Shown piece by piece: positions 33,137 to 43,269 of a stretch of DNA of 64,000 nt. This stretch comes from Arthrobacter sp. Marseille-P9274. GTDB taxonomy: Bacteria; Actinomycetota; Actinomycetes; Actinomycetales; Micrococcaceae. Position 1 is the first letter of the stretch. Every line of letters starts with the position of its first letter. The notes under the pieces were generated by a model. That model was not told the origin of the DNA and ran no database searches. It saw only the letters and a list, made by a program, of their open reading frames with translations. Position numbers and translations under genes: made by a program. Location of the stretch: contig NZ_CAMPOV010000005.1 of the NCBI RefSeq assembly GCF_946892675.1, forward strand, positions 1 through 64,000, read 5' to 3'.

Positions 33137-33913
33137 ATGAAGCCTGCCCTCAACCACCGCACGACGCTCTTCCGACAGGCCCGAGCCGCCAGTGGTTCGC
33201 TCCGCCTGGCGCTCGAAGAGGAACTTGTCCTAGGGCACCTCGAGATCGCGGAGACAGCCGCTAAGGGGTATGCGGGCACGGGGCGGGACCTGGACGACCT
33301 GAAGCAGGTGGCGCGGATGGGCCTGATCAAGGCCGTGCGCGGGTTCGACCCGGACCGCGGCACCGATTTCCCGGCCTACGCCGTTCCGACGGTGACCGGG
33401 GAACTCAAGCGCTACCTCCGTGACAGCTGCTGGATGGTCCGGCCCCCGCGCCAGCTGCAGGATCTGCGCACCGTGGTGGTCCGGACAGCGCCAGAGCTGG
33501 TCCAGCGGCTGGGCCGGGAGCCCTCGCTGGCCGAGCTGGCCGGCGAGGTCGGACAGGCCCCGCGGCTGGTGGCCGAGGCCCTGAACTGCCAGAGCAGCAT
33601 GCGGCCGGAATCCCTCGAGAGCGCGACGGACGGCCGCAGCCTGGCCGACGGGCTGGGCGGGGCCGACGAACGCCTGGAGCGGACCGAGGAGCTCGTGATG
33701 CTGCGCGCCGCCATCCGGGAGCTCGCGCCGCGCGAGCAGCAGCTGCTGTACTACCGCTACTTCGAGGAGGAATCGCAGCAGCGCGTGGGGGAGCGGGTCG
33801 GCATGACGCAGATGCAGGTTTCGCGCGCGCTGTCGCGGATTCTGGTGCGGCTGCAGCGCCGGCTGTTGGGCGAACCGGAGGCCGCTCCGGCCCGCCGGCT
33901 GCGCACCGCCTAG
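33137..33913 (+). CDS. RNA polymerase sigma factor, SigB/SigF type
   Basis: A 258-residue group 3 sigma-70 factor that directs RNA polymerase to stress-type promoters. It has region 2 (DDLKQVARMGLIKAVRGFDPDRG, in part, then FPAYAVPTVTGELKRYLRD), region 3 (LGREPSLAELAGEVG) and region 4 (LAPREQQLLYYRYFEEESQQ, then VGMTQMQVSRALSRIL). No RsbW-like anti-sigma or RsbV-like antagonist gene adjoins it. The palindrome at 33064 lies in its promoter region. Confidence 0.92.
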   Translation: MKPALNHRTTLFRQARAASGSLRLALEEELVLGHLEIAETAAKGYAGTGRDLDDLKQVARMGLIKAVRGFDPDRGTDFPAYAVPTVTGELKRYLRDSCWMVRPPRQLQDLRTVVVRTAPELVQRLGREPSLAELAGEVGQAPRLVAEALNCQSSMRPESLESATDGRSLADGLGGADERLERTEELVMLRAAIRELAPREQQLLYYRYFEEESQQRVGERVGMTQMQVSRALSRILVRLQRRLLGEPEAAPARRLRTA

Positions 33914-33924
33914 GAAGGCGCGGC

Positions 33925-34953
33925 CTACGAATCGGTGCGGATCGCGGGCTCCGCAGAGAGGATGCCGGCGCCGGGCATGACCCCGAGGCCGGCCAAGGCG
34001 TCCAGCACGTCGTCCGGAGTCACGGCGAGCAGTGCGGGATCCGGCTCCGCCGAGAACGTGTCGCCGCGCCGAAGTGCCTCATCGGTCAGCACGATGTGCG
34101 GTCCGGGCGGCGGCCCCCATTCGGCCACGGGAGCCGGGCCGAACATGACCACGGAGGGCCGCGAGTAGGCCGAGGCCAGGTGCGCGGCGCCCGTGTCGGC
34201 GGAGACGACGACGGCGGCATCGCCGATCACCGCGGCGAATTCGGTGAGCGAATACTCACCCGCGACCACGGTGTCGGGACCGAGGCCAGCCAGCCCGGCC
34301 ACTTCCTCCGCCCGCGGCCGTTCCCCTGCGCTGCCGGTGAAGACGACGTCGTGGCCGGCCAGCCCCAGTTCGCGCGCTACGGCGGCAAAGCGGTCCGCGG
34401 GCCACAGCCGGCTCCCGTAGGCTGCGCCCACATGCAGCACGGCGGCGCCGGGCCGGCTGGTCCGCTCGGCGGGGCGGCGCAGCCGGTAGTCCAGCGGGTC
34501 CGCCGGGATACCGTGCCAGTCCAGCAGCCTTGCCCAGCGCTCACGCTCGTGCAGCCCGTCCGGCCAGCCGGGGCCGTCCCAGCCGGGGGATGCATGGCCG
34601 ATCCTGCGCCGGGGCCGCAGGGCTTCGATACGGCCGCGGCTCTCGGTGCCGTTGCCGTGCAGGTTGACCGCGATGTCGACGCGGCCGGGGGAGAGGTTGA
34701 TGGGAACGTCGAGGCCGTGAGTGTCCAGCAGGTCGTCGACTGAACCGACCAGTTCCATCATCGGACGCAGCCAGGCCTGGGCGGCGTACAGGATCCGGTG
34801 GTCCGGGTAGGCGCGGCGCAGGGCGCGCAGCGCGGGCACAGCCACCAGGAGGTCACCCAGCTTCAGCGCGCGCAGCACCAGCAGTTCGGGGCGGCCGTCC
34901 GGCTCCAGTCCGTCGGGCGCCGGGTTCCTGCCCGGCTCGGTTTCTGGTTGCAT
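33925..34953 (-). CDS. glycosyltransferase family 9 (heptosyltransferase-like)
   Basis: A 342-residue GT-B enzyme. The N-terminal LVLRALKLGDLLVAVPALRALRRAYPDH is the acceptor-side signature, written here for family recognition. The C-terminal VVVSADTGAAHLASAYSRPSVVMFGP is the ADP-heptose-binding stretch. It lacks membrane helices. It is divergent from the gmhB-like gene, and its stop is 11 bp from the convergent sigma-factor stop. AGGA precedes ATG 34953; GTG/ATG 34989 would add an unconserved N-terminus. It forms the left edge of the heptose-like cluster. Confidence 0.88.
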   Translation of the reverse strand: MQPETEPGRNPAPDGLEPDGRPELLVLRALKLGDLLVAVPALRALRRAYPDHRILYAAQAWLRPMMELVGSVDDLLDTHGLDVPINLSPGRVDIAVNLHGNGTESRGRIEALRPRRRIGHASPGWDGPGWPDGLHERERWARLLDWHGIPADPLDYRLRRPAERTSRPGAAVLHVGAAYGSRLWPADRFAAVARELGLAGHDVVFTGSAGERPRAEEVAGLAGLGPDTVVAGEYSLTEFAAVIGDAAVVVSADTGAAHLASAYSRPSVVMFGPAPVAEWGPPPGPHIVLTDEALRRGDTFSAEPDPALLAVTPDDVLDALAGLGVMPGAGILSAEPAIRTDS

Positions 34954-35108
34954 GGCTTCATCCTGCCAGAGCGGCCCGGCGCACGGCACGGCGGTGGGGA
35001 AATGCGCGGCAGGCCTGGCCGGCGCCGGGGGGGCGGGGATCCGGCCGCGGCGAAAAGAAGTCGGCGCTGAAGTGTTTAGCCGGCGCCCGGGGCGGGAACA
35101 GTCCTGAT

Positions 35109-35717
35109 ATGACTTCTTCGGCTCTGCATCCGCCGCGCGCCGTCCTCTTCGACCGGGACGGGACGCTGGTCATCGACGTTCCCTACAACGGCGATCCGGC
35201 CCGGGTCCGCCCGATGCCAGGCGCCCGCACGACGCTGGACGCCGTACGGGCCGCCGGCCTGCCCTGCGGGGTGCTGACCAACCAGTCCGGCGTCGCCCGT
35301 GGCCTGCTCGACCGGAGCCAGGTGGATGCCGTCAACGCGCGGGTGGAGGAACTGCTGGGACCCTTCGCTGTGTGGGAGGTCTGCCCGCACGGACCCCAGG
35401 ACGGCTGCGGCTGCCGCAAGCCGCAGCCGGGCATGATCCTCCGGGCCTGCGAACGGCTCGGCCTGCAGCCGGACGAGGTCGCGTTCGTGGGGGACATCGG
35501 CGCGGACGTCGAGGCGGCCGCCGCGGCAGGGGCCCGGGGCGTCCTCGTGCCCACTCCGGTCACCCGGGCGGAAGAAGTCCAGGCTGCAGCCCTCGTGGCG
35601 CCTGACCTGGCGGGCGCCCTGCAGCTGCTGTTCGGGGCGGAAGGCCCGGCGCCGGTGCCCGAACAAGGAAGCCCCGTCCTGCAGGCGGCGGACGGCCTGC
35701 CCGGAGGCGGCCGATGA
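35109..35717 (+). CDS. HAD-IIIA phosphatase, GmhB-like (heptose bisphosphate phosphatase)
   Basis: A 202-residue HAD enzyme. FDRDGT (Asp 15 nucleophile, Asp 17) and VGDIGADVEAA hold the catalytic Asps. The Zn loop Cys 92-His 94-Cys 100-Cys 102 (CPHGPQDGCGCRKP) is diagnostic of GmhB/HisB-N-type enzymes. In the heptose pathway GmhB removes the 7-phosphate from D-glycero-D-manno-heptose-1,7-bisphosphate. First gene of a tight operon; its stop overlaps the next start (ATGA). The last ~25 residues are an unconserved tail. Confidence 0.88.
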   Translation: MTSSALHPPRAVLFDRDGTLVIDVPYNGDPARVRPMPGARTTLDAVRAAGLPCGVLTNQSGVARGLLDRSQVDAVNARVEELLGPFAVWEVCPHGPQDGCGCRKPQPGMILRACERLGLQPDEVAFVGDIGADVEAAAAAGARGVLVPTPVTRAEEVQAAALVAPDLAGALQLLFGAEGPAPVPEQGSPVLQAADGLPGGGR

Positions 35718-36781
35718 GCCGCGTGCTGGTGGCGCGGCTGGACAGCGCCGGCGATGTCCTGCTGGCCGGCCCCGCCGTCAGGGCCATCGCGGCGGGGGAC
35801 GGCGCCGGACCCAACGAGGTGCTAATGCTCTGCGGTCCGCAGGGCGCCGCGGCCGGGCAGCTGCTCCCGGGCGTGGCCGAGGTGTTCACCTGGGCGAGCC
35901 CGTGGATCGTGGATCCGGCCCCGCCCGTCAGCGACGAGCATCTTGCCGTGCTGCTGGACTGGGTGCGCTCGCGGTCGGTCACCGAGGCCATCATCCTCAC
36001 TTCCTTCCACCAGTCGCCGCTGCCGCTCGCGATGCTGCTGCGGCTCGCCGGCGTCCGGCGGATCACCGGGGCCTCGGTGGACTACGCCGGCTCGCTGCTC
36101 GACGTCCGGCTGAAGCCGGGCGAGGACTTCCCGGAAGACCAGCCCGAGGCCGAGCGCGCGCTGCGGATCGCATCGGCGGCCGGTTACCGGCTGCCCGACG
36201 GCGACGACGGACGGCTGCGGGTGCGCGACGTTCCGGATGCGGGGGACCTGTTTGGCGGCCGCCCGTACGTGGCCGTGCACCCGGGGGCGGCGGTGCCGGC
36301 GAGGGCCTGGCCGCCGCTGCACCACGCGGCGGCCGTGGAGCTGCTGGTCGCCGCCGGCTTCAATGTCGTGGTCACCGGCGGCCCGAAGGAGCGCGGCCTC
36401 ACCGCCACCGTCGCCGGTCCGGACGCGCTGGACCTGGGCGGCGAGACGGACCTGCGCGGCCTGGCCGGTGTGCTGGCCGGGGCCTCCGCCGTCGTCACCG
36501 GCAACACGGGACCGGCGCACCTGGCCGCGGCCGTCGGCACCCCCGTGGTGAGCCTGTTCTCGCCCGTGGTCCCGGCCGTGCGCTGGGCGCCGTACAAGGT
36601 GCCGGTGGAGTTGCTCGGGGATCAGAATGCGGCGTGCCGGCTGAGCCGGGCCCGCGAGTGCCCGGTCCCGGGGCATCCCTGCCTGGCGGACGTGGCGCCG
36701 GAGGAAGTCGTGGCGGCCGTGCAGCGGCTGTGTCTTGGCGTGGCCTCGCTGCCCGCCCGGAGAGAAATGAGGAACGGATGA
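35714..36781 (+). CDS. glycosyltransferase family 9 (heptosyltransferase-like)
   Basis: A 355-residue GT9 protein: LVARLDSAGDVLLAGPAVRAIA at the start, VAVHPGAAVPARAWPP at the domain junction, and VVTGNTGPAHLAAAVGTPVVSLFSP for donor binding. It would move a heptose-like sugar from a nucleotide donor to an unknown acceptor. No membrane helices. It overlaps both neighbours by ATGA, so it is co-translated with them. Confidence 0.9.
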   Translation: MSRVLVARLDSAGDVLLAGPAVRAIAAGDGAGPNEVLMLCGPQGAAAGQLLPGVAEVFTWASPWIVDPAPPVSDEHLAVLLDWVRSRSVTEAIILTSFHQSPLPLAMLLRLAGVRRITGASVDYAGSLLDVRLKPGEDFPEDQPEAERALRIASAAGYRLPDGDDGRLRVRDVPDAGDLFGGRPYVAVHPGAAVPARAWPPLHHAAAVELLVAAGFNVVVTGGPKERGLTATVAGPDALDLGGETDLRGLAGVLAGASAVVTGNTGPAHLAAAVGTPVVSLFSPVVPAVRWAPYKVPVELLGDQNAACRLSRARECPVPGHPCLADVAPEEVVAAVQRLCLGVASLPARREMRNG

Positions 36782-37782
36782 AGATTCTGCTGTGGCACGT
36801 GCACGGCGGCTGGACCGACGCTTTCGTGCGCGGGCAGCACGAGTACCTGCTTCCCGCGACCCCGGAAGGCGGCCCCTGGGGCCTGGGCCGGGCCGGCCGC
36901 GAGTGGCCCGAAAGCGTCCGCGACGTGGCGCCGGAGACGCTTGGACAGGAGGACATCGACGTCGTTGTCCTCCAGCGCCCGGAAGAGGTGGACGAATGCG
37001 CCCGGCTGCTGGGCCGCCGCCCCGGCAAAGACGTTCCGGCCGTGTTCCTGGAGCACAACACGCCCAAGGGCGGCGTCCCGAACTCGGTGCACCCGCTGGC
37101 GGACCAGCAGCAGATCCCGATCGTCCACGTCACGCACTTCAACAGGCTGTTCTGGGACTGCGGCGGCGCCCGCACCACCGTGATCGAGCACGGGATCGTG
37201 GATCCCGGCCCGCTCTACACCGGGGAGCTGGACCGCCTGGGCGTGGTGGTCAACGAGCCGGTGCGGCGGTGGCGGGTGACCGGGACGGACCTGCTGCCCG
37301 GCTTCGCCGAGGCCGCGCCGCTGGACGTGTTCGGCATGGGTGGCGACGGGCTGCCCGAGGCCGTCGGGCTGGGACCGGACCGGCTGGCCGTGTGCGGCGA
37401 CCTGCCGGGCAGGCGGCTGCATTCCGAGCTGGCCCGCCGCCGCGCGTACCTGCACCCGCTGCGCTGGACCTCGCTGGGCCTGGCCCTGCTGGAGGCCATG
37501 CACCTGGCCATGCCCGTGATCGTGCTGGCCACGACGGAGGCCGCCCGGGCGGTGCCGCCGGAGGCCGGCGCAATCTCCACGGACGTGGACTACCTCCGGG
37601 CCGAAGCCGCGCGGCTGGTCCGGGAACCGGAGGAGGCTAGGGCGCGCGGCGCCGTCGCCCGGCAGGCCGCGCTCGAACGTTATTCCCTGGCGGCGTTCCT
37701 CCAGAACTGGGACGCCGTGCTGGCCGAAGCCACGGCCGGCGCCGGCAGATTGATGGCAGTGACCGAGAGGAGTCAGCTGTGA
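36778..37782 (+). CDS. glycosyltransferase, GT4-like
   Basis: A 334-residue GT-B enzyme starting [20 protein letters not shown]. The C-terminal donor domain has [20 protein letters not shown] and [18 protein letters not shown], which fit GT4-type transferases, although the canonical E-x7-E is degenerate. In the first half, [16 protein letters not shown] and HNTPKGG suggest a nucleotide-sugar or acceptor loop. The ATGA overlap places it in the gmhB operon. Donor and acceptor are unknown. Confidence 0.78.
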   Translation: MKILLWHVHGGWTDAFVRGQHEYLLPATPEGGPWGLGRAGREWPESVRDVAPETLGQEDIDVVVLQRPEEVDECARLLGRRPGKDVPAVFLEHNTPKGGVPNSVHPLADQQQIPIVHVTHFNRLFWDCGGARTTVIEHGIVDPGPLYTGELDRLGVVVNEPVRRWRVTGTDLLPGFAEAAPLDVFGMGGDGLPEAVGLGPDRLAVCGDLPGRRLHSELARRRAYLHPLRWTSLGLALLEAMHLAMPVIVLATTEAARAVPPEAGAISTDVDYLRAEAARLVREPEEARARGAVARQAALERYSLAAFLQNWDAVLAEATAGAGRLMAVTERSQL

Positions 37783-39041
37783 GGATATCGATGGTCTCCG
37801 AGCATGCCAGCCCGCTGGCCGTGCTGGGGGGAGTGGACGCCGGCGGCCAGAACGTGCATGTGGCCGAGCTGTCCGCCGCCTTGGCGCGGCGCGGGCACTT
37901 CGTCACCGTCTACACCCGGCGGGACAGCCGGGACCTCCCGCACCGGGTGTTCATGCGGCCCGGAGTAGAAGTGGTGCACGTGGAGGCCGGCCCCGCGGAG
38001 CCTGTGCCGAAGGACGAGCTGCTGCCCTATATGGGCGAACTGGCGGACGGCATCAGCGCGGACTGGGGAGACAGCCCGCCTGACGTGGTGCACGGGCATT
38101 TCTGGATGTCCGGCGTGGCCGCACTCGACGCGGCGCGGCGGCACTCTGGCGAGGGCTACCCGGTGCCGGTGCTGCAGACCTTCCACGCGCTCGGCACCGT
38201 GAAGCGGCGGCACCAGGGCGCGCAGGACACCAGTCCGGAGCAGCGGGCGTGGCTGGAACCGAACGTCGGACGCAGCGTGGACCGGATTATCGCCACGTGC
38301 TCGGACGAGGTGTTCGAGCTGGCCGCGATGGGGATTCCGCGCGGCAACGTCTCGATCGCGCCCTGCGGCGTGGACGTTGACCTGTTCACGGCCGAGGGCG
38401 CCGCGGAGGAGCGCGGACGCAGGCACCGCATTGTCACGCTGGGGCGGATGGTGCCGCGCAAGGGCGTGGACATTTCGGTGCGGGCTCTGAAGCTGCTGAA
38501 GGACCGGGGCATCGGCGACGTCGAATTGCTGGTGGTCGGCGGATCTGCCGGCCCGGAGGGGCTGGCAGCGGATCCGGAGGCGCAGCGGCTGCTGTCGCTG
38601 GCACGCGAACTCGGTGTGGAGGAGCAGATCGTCCTGCGCGGGCAGGTTCCGCGCGAGCAGATCCCGGCCGTCCTGCGCAGCGCGGACGTCGTCGTCTGCG
38701 TGCCCTGGTACGAGCCGTTCGGGATCGTGCCGCTGGAATCGATGGCCTGCGGCGTCCCCGTGGTCGCGGCCTCGGTCGGTGGCCTGATCGACACGGTGGT
38801 GGACCACAAGACCGGTCTGCACGTGCCGCCGCGGGATCCGGAGGCGGTGGCGGACGCGCTTGCGGCCCTGCTGGCCGACCCGCAGTTCGCCGCTGAGCTC
38901 GGCCGGGCGGGCCGCCAGCGGGTGCGGACCCGGTACACCTGGGACCGGGTTGCCGCGGATACCGAGCGGGCCTATGGCCTGGCCCGCAGCTCCGGAGCCC
39001 GGCGCGGTTCGCTGCACGTGCTGGAAGGAGAGGCACTGTGA
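37779..39041 (+). CDS. glycosyltransferase family 4 (GT4)
   Basis: A 420-residue GT-B enzyme starting at GTG (overlap GTGA). [24 protein letters not shown] is the sucrose-synthase/MshA-type start, [15 protein letters not shown] the central hinge, and [22 protein letters not shown] the E-x7-E donor motif (intact). It resembles sucrose-phosphate-synthase-like and mannosyl-type GT4 transferases. Soluble, cytoplasmic face. Confidence 0.9.
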   Translation: MRISMVSEHASPLAVLGGVDAGGQNVHVAELSAALARRGHFVTVYTRRDSRDLPHRVFMRPGVEVVHVEAGPAEPVPKDELLPYMGELADGISADWGDSPPDVVHGHFWMSGVAALDAARRHSGEGYPVPVLQTFHALGTVKRRHQGAQDTSPEQRAWLEPNVGRSVDRIIATCSDEVFELAAMGIPRGNVSIAPCGVDVDLFTAEGAAEERGRRHRIVTLGRMVPRKGVDISVRALKLLKDRGIGDVELLVVGGSAGPEGLAADPEAQRLLSLARELGVEEQIVLRGQVPREQIPAVLRSADVVVCVPWYEPFGIVPLESMACGVPVVAASVGGLIDTVVDHKTGLHVPPRDPEAVADALAALLADPQFAAELGRAGRQRVRTRYTWDRVAADTERAYGLARSSGARRGSLHVLEGEAL

Positions 39042-39751
39042 GGCGCATGGCGGCCGCGGCCCGGCCGGCGGGACCGGAAGCGGCCGAATCGTACGCGCCG
39101 GTCCCCGCGCTGGTGCCGGTCCCGGCGCGCCCTGCCAGGCAGCCCGGCGCGGACTCCGTCGACGTCGTGCTGGCCCACCTGGACGAGGTTGCCCCGGCGG
39201 TCGAGTCCCTGCGGGCCCAGGCGGCACAGCTCGCCGCGTGGGGTGACGAGCTGGCGGGCCGGCTGATGCGCGGGCACCGGCTGCTCGCCGCGGGCAACGG
39301 CGGTTCCGCCGCCGAGGCCCAGCACCTGACCGCGGAGCTCGTGGGGAGGTTCGACGGCGAACGCGAGGCCTTTTCCGCCATCTCCCTGCACGCCGAATCC
39401 TCCGCCGTCACGGCCATCGCCAACGACTACGGCTACGACCAGCTCTTTGCCCGGCAGGTGCTGGGCCACGGCCGCGACGGCGACATCCTGATCCTGCTCT
39501 CCACGAGCGGCAAGAGCCCGAACCTGCTCAACGCGGTCGAAGCGGCCCGAAGGGTTGGCGTGACCACCTGGGCCCTGACCGGCGCGGCGCCCAACCCGCT
39601 CGCCCGCAGCTGCGACGAATTCGTGGCGGTAGAGGGGCAACCGGCCAATGCGCAGGAGGGGCATCTGATGGCCGTACACATGATCTGCCGCGCCTTCGAC
39701 TCCGCGGTGGCACGCCAGGGCCGGGTCGGCGGAGAGGGGGACACGCGATGA
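39038..39751 (+). CDS. SIS-domain phosphoheptose isomerase, GmhA-like
   Basis: A 237-residue protein with an unconserved 40-residue N-terminus and a full GmhA fold: [22 protein letters not shown] (His 96 and Glu 100), STSGKS (155-160, phosphate loop) and [15 protein letters not shown] (Gln 206, His 214). These match the Zn ligands of E. coli GmhA. It should convert sedoheptulose-7-phosphate to D-glycero-D-manno-heptose-7-phosphate. GTGA and ATGA overlaps bind it into the operon. Confidence 0.9.
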   Translation: MRRMAAAARPAGPEAAESYAPVPALVPVPARPARQPGADSVDVVLAHLDEVAPAVESLRAQAAQLAAWGDELAGRLMRGHRLLAAGNGGSAAEAQHLTAELVGRFDGEREAFSAISLHAESSAVTAIANDYGYDQLFARQVLGHGRDGDILILLSTSGKSPNLLNAVEAARRVGVTTWALTGAAPNPLARSCDEFVAVEGQPANAQEGHLMAVHMICRAFDSAVARQGRVGGEGDTR

Positions 39752-41106
39752 GGATCGTGGTGGTAGGAGACCTCCTGCTGGATGCCGATGTCAACGGCGA
39801 GGCCAGCCGCCTCTCACCCGATGCCCCCGTCCCGGTCGTGGACGTGGCGGCGACGGAGCGGCGCGCCGGCGGCGCCGGGCTGGTCGCCCGCATGCTGGCG
39901 CGCGACGGGCGCGACGTTCAATTGGTCACGGTAATGTCCGACGACGGCGCTTCCGTCCTGCTGCGCCGGGAGCTGGAAGGCATCGACGTCGTTGCCGGCC
40001 CCTCGGGCGCCCCCACGCCGGTCAAGACGAGGATCCGGGCCGGCGGCCAGGCGGTGGCCCGTTTCGACGAAGGCTGCGGCGACGCCCCGGTCCCGGCAGC
40101 CACGGAGGAGATGCTCGCCGCGGTGGCCGCGGCGGATGCCGTCATCGTGGCCGACTACGGGCGGGGGCTGGCCGCGAATGCCGACCTGCGCGGGCTGCTC
40201 ACCGAGCTGGCGGCCACGATCCCCGTGGTCTGGGACCCGCATCCCGCCGGCGCCGACCCCGTCCCCGGCGCCACCGCCGTGACGCCGAACCTGTCCGAGG
40301 CGCTCAAGGCCGCGGGGCTATCCGGCCGGGATACCGCAACCGCGGCCCGGGCGGCTGCCGATCTGCGGCGGCGCTGGTCCTGCCGGTCCGTCGTCGTCAC
40401 CCTCGGCGCCGCGGGCGCGCTGGTGCTCGACGACGGCGGCCTGCCGCAGGCCATCCCCGCGCCGAAGGTCAGCGCGGCCGATCCCTGCGGCGCCGGCGAC
40501 CGGTTCGCCGCCGCCCTCGCGGTAGGACTGGCCTCCGGTAACGGCGTCGCCCCCGCCGCAGAGCGGGCCGTGCAGGAGGCCGCGTCCTTCCTGGCCGCAG
40601 GCGGGGTGGACGCCTTGAACGAGGCTCCGGCGCCGCCGCAGCTGCACGGGGACGGCGACGCGTTCGCCGTCGCCCAGCAGACGCGCGCCGCAGGCGGGAC
40701 CGTCGTGGCCACCGGCGGCTGCTTCGACCTGCTGCACGCCGGCCACGCCCGCACCCTCGCGGCGGCCCGGTCCCTGGGCGACTGCCTGGTCGTCTGCCTC
40801 AATTCGGACGCTTCCGTCAGCCGCCTCAAGGGCGACGAACGCCCGATCATGAACCAGCAGGACCGGGCCGAACTCCTGCTCTCGCTCGAATGCGTGGACG
40901 CCGTCCTGGTCTTCGAGGAGCAGACGCCCGAGGCTGCGTTGGAGCGGCTCCGTCCGGATCTCTGGGTCAAGGGCGGGGACTACACGGCGGACCAGCTGCC
41001 CGAGGCCAAGCTGCTCGAGTCCTGGGGCGGCCAGACGGTCACCGTTCCCTACTATCCGGCGCGGTCCACCACCAAGCTCGCCGCAGCGCTGGCCAAGGTC
41101 GGCTGA
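39748..41106 (+). CDS. HldE-like bifunctional heptose kinase/nucleotidyltransferase (copy 1)
   Basis: A 452-residue fusion of a PfkB/RfaE-type sugar kinase (about 1-300; GAGD with Asp 251) and a nucleotidyltransferase (about 315-452; GCFDLLHAGH with His 330 and His 333, then RLKGDERPI and VKGGDYT). In HldE the first half phosphorylates C-1 and the second half activates the heptose to ADP-heptose. The substrate-side motif usually reading PGGAANVA is here AGGAGLVA, so the sugar may differ. It is the last gene tightly overlapped in its operon; the SDR follows 42 bp later. Confidence 0.88.
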   Translation: MRIVVVGDLLLDADVNGEASRLSPDAPVPVVDVAATERRAGGAGLVARMLARDGRDVQLVTVMSDDGASVLLRRELEGIDVVAGPSGAPTPVKTRIRAGGQAVARFDEGCGDAPVPAATEEMLAAVAAADAVIVADYGRGLAANADLRGLLTELAATIPVVWDPHPAGADPVPGATAVTPNLSEALKAAGLSGRDTATAARAAADLRRRWSCRSVVVTLGAAGALVLDDGGLPQAIPAPKVSAADPCGAGDRFAAALAVGLASGNGVAPAAERAVQEAASFLAAGGVDALNEAPAPPQLHGDGDAFAVAQQTRAAGGTVVATGGCFDLLHAGHARTLAAARSLGDCLVVCLNSDASVSRLKGDERPIMNQQDRAELLLSLECVDAVLVFEEQTPEAALERLRPDLWVKGGDYTADQLPEAKLLESWGGQTVTVPYYPARSTTKLAAALAKVG

Positions 41107-41148
41107 ACGGCGCCGCATGCAGATCCGTCAACTGAAGGAGGAACATTC

Positions 41149-41850
41149 ATGAACGCAGCAGCAAGCAATCCCGGCCGCGTCCTGGTCACGGGAGGCGGCT
41201 CCGGGCTCGGCGCCGCTGTGGTCGAGGCCGTCCGCGCGGCCGGCGGCACCCCGGTGGTGCTGGACCGCGACGTGAGTCGGGTGGCCGGAGCCAAGGCGCT
41301 CGAAGTAGACGTGGCGGACCGCGAGGCCGTCACCGCCGCCGTGCGCGAGGCGGCGGAGTCGCTCGACGGACTGGACGCCGTCGTGACCGCCGCGGGGATC
41401 GACCGCTGCGGCAGGCTGGAGGACGTGCCGGCGGAGGAATGGGAGAAGGTGATCGGCGTGAACCTGCTCGGCACCGTCTCGGTGGTCCGCGCCGCACTGC
41501 CCTATCTGGAGGCGAACCACGGCCGCGTCATCACCGTGGCCTCCTCACTTGGTATCAAGGCCGTCTCCGACGCCACCGCCTACTGCGCGTCGAAATTCGG
41601 CGTGGTCGGCTTCAGCCGGGCGCTGGCCGCGGAGACCCGCGGCCGGATCGGGGTCACCACGATGATTCCCGCGGGCATGAAAACGCGCTTCTTCGACGAC
41701 CGCACCGAGCAATACAAGCCGCAGGACGACTCACGGCTGAACGACCCGGAGCGGGTGGCCGAGGCGATCCTGTTCGCGCTCGGCCAGCCGCGCGGCTGCG
41801 AGGTGCGCGAGATGGTTATTTGCCACGAAGAAGAAGACTCGTGGCCCTAA
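41149..41850 (+). CDS. short-chain dehydrogenase/reductase
   Basis: A 233-residue classical SDR: TGGGSGLG cofactor motif, TAAGID, and YCASK with the catalytic Tyr and Lys. It is not the extended-SDR type of the ADP-heptose epimerase HldD. It could reduce or oxidise the activated sugar. AAGGAGGAA precedes the ATG. Its 3' end overlaps the convergent GT9 gene by 35 bp. Confidence 0.85.
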   Translation: MNAAASNPGRVLVTGGGSGLGAAVVEAVRAAGGTPVVLDRDVSRVAGAKALEVDVADREAVTAAVREAAESLDGLDAVVTAAGIDRCGRLEDVPAEEWEKVIGVNLLGTVSVVRAALPYLEANHGRVITVASSLGIKAVSDATAYCASKFGVVGFSRALAAETRGRIGVTTMIPAGMKTRFFDDRTEQYKPQDDSRLNDPERVAEAILFALGQPRGCEVREMVICHEEEDSWP

Positions 41851-43060
41851 GCTGGGCCAGGTCCGCGTAGACATCCTCTGCGCGGACCTGCTCGGTCAAT
41901 GCGAACGCGTGCCCGCAGTGCGGCGCGGTCCAGCCCACTTGGGTGACGTCCGCGCCGCACTGCGGGCAGTGTGTTGTCCAGGACAGGTGCACCCGGTGCA
42001 GGGTGCGCCCCAGCGGCCCGGCCATGATCAGGTTGCCGACCCAGTAGATTCCCACCGTCGGCGTGCCCACGGCCTGTGCCAGGTGCCGCGGGCCGCTGTC
42101 GTTGCCGAGCATGACGTCGCTGGCGCGCAGCACGGCCGACAACTCCGCCAGCGTCAGCCGCCCCGCCGCGGAACGGATGCTGCCGCCGTCGTCCGCGTGT
42201 TCGCGCGCCAGGGCCACGACCTCTTCGGCGAGCGGAACGTCCGAATCGTCGCCGACCAGCAGGACCTGGCTGCCGTCCGCGGCGGCCTGGGCGGCCACGC
42301 GGGCAAAGGACGACGCCGGCCAGCGGCGGCGCGGATCGGTGGCGCCGGGGTGGATGGTCACCAGGGAGGGCCGCCCCGGATCCAGCCACTCGGAGGCCAG
42401 CTCCTCTTCGTCCGGCAGCGGAGCCAGTTGCGGCTGCAGCGCTGCCGGAGCGGCGCCGGCCAGGCCGACGACCTCCAGGGCACGCAGGACCTCGTGCTGG
42501 TAGTAGAGGTACGGAATGGTGCGTTCCAGGGCGGCGGCGTCTTCGGTGCGGGTGCCGACGGTGTGCCGGGCGCCGAGCCGCAGCAGGAAGGGGTTGGAAT
42601 GGCGGCCGCCGCCGTGCAATTGGACCGCCAGGTCGAACTTCCGGGCGCGCATCCGCTCCATGAAGTCCTCCACGGCTTCCGGATCCTCCGGGCCGGGGCG
42701 CACGCCCTCCGCCAAGGGCAGAGGCTCGATCCGGTGCACCGGTCCGGGGCGTCCGCCGAACAGCGCGGCGTGGGCTTCGGTGCCCAGCAGCGTGATTTCG
42801 GCCTCCGGATACGCCGCGGCGAGGGCGTCGATGGCCGGCACGGCGAACATCACGTCGCCCAGCCCGCCGCCGCGCAGCACCGCGATGCGGCGCACGCCGT
42901 CGAAGCGTTCGAGAATCGGCCCGATGCCCAGCCCGTGGGCGGCTTCCGGCGCCAGGCGCTCGCCGCCGAAGGCCGCACCGCCGGTGGCGACCTCGGTTCC
43001 GTTGAGCTTGGCTCCGTCGCCCTCCGTTCCATTCCGCTGCGCGCGTGGCTGATGCTGCAT
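41816..43060 (-). CDS. glycosyltransferase family 9 with C-terminal Cys/His cluster
   Basis: A 414-residue GT9 transferase. IAVLRGGGLGDVMFAVPAIDALAAAYPEAE is the acceptor-side signature (in part), VTIHPGATDPRRRWP the hinge, and VMLGNDSGPRHLAQAVGTPTVGIYW the donor motif. The region HCPQCGADVTQ plus HCGHAF looks like a small metal site and is seen in some bacterial heptosyltransferase-like proteins. It is the only minus-strand gene inside the cluster, converging with the SDR. GGAGG precedes ATG 43060. Confidence 0.88.
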   Translation of the reverse strand: MQHQPRAQRNGTEGDGAKLNGTEVATGGAAFGGERLAPEAAHGLGIGPILERFDGVRRIAVLRGGGLGDVMFAVPAIDALAAAYPEAEITLLGTEAHAALFGGRPGPVHRIEPLPLAEGVRPGPEDPEAVEDFMERMRARKFDLAVQLHGGGRHSNPFLLRLGARHTVGTRTEDAAALERTIPYLYYQHEVLRALEVVGLAGAAPAALQPQLAPLPDEEELASEWLDPGRPSLVTIHPGATDPRRRWPASSFARVAAQAAADGSQVLLVGDDSDVPLAEEVVALAREHADDGGSIRSAAGRLTLAELSAVLRASDVMLGNDSGPRHLAQAVGTPTVGIYWVGNLIMAGPLGRTLHRVHLSWTTHCPQCGADVTQVGWTAPHCGHAFALTEQVRAEDVYADLAQLRATSLLLRGK

Positions 43061-43269
43061 GGGCTCCTCCGGCTCCGGTCGGCTGGCGTACGGGTGCCGG
43101 TCTGCTCGCTGCAGGACCGGCTTCCAGCTTCACCCTAAATGCTGCATCGGGCGGTGGCCAGAGCTCCCAAGAGGTTCGCATGCGCGTGTCTGAAGTCGTC
43201 CTCAACGGGGTACGGAAGGGGGAGAAGAGGCCCGATTGCCGCGGCCGGATCCGAACAGTAGGGAGCGTA

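Noticed and set aside
41149-41850. Possible HldD (ADP-heptose epimerase)
   Set aside because: At 233 residues with a TGGGSGLG motif it is a classical SDR, not the extended type with TGxxGFIG and ~320 residues.
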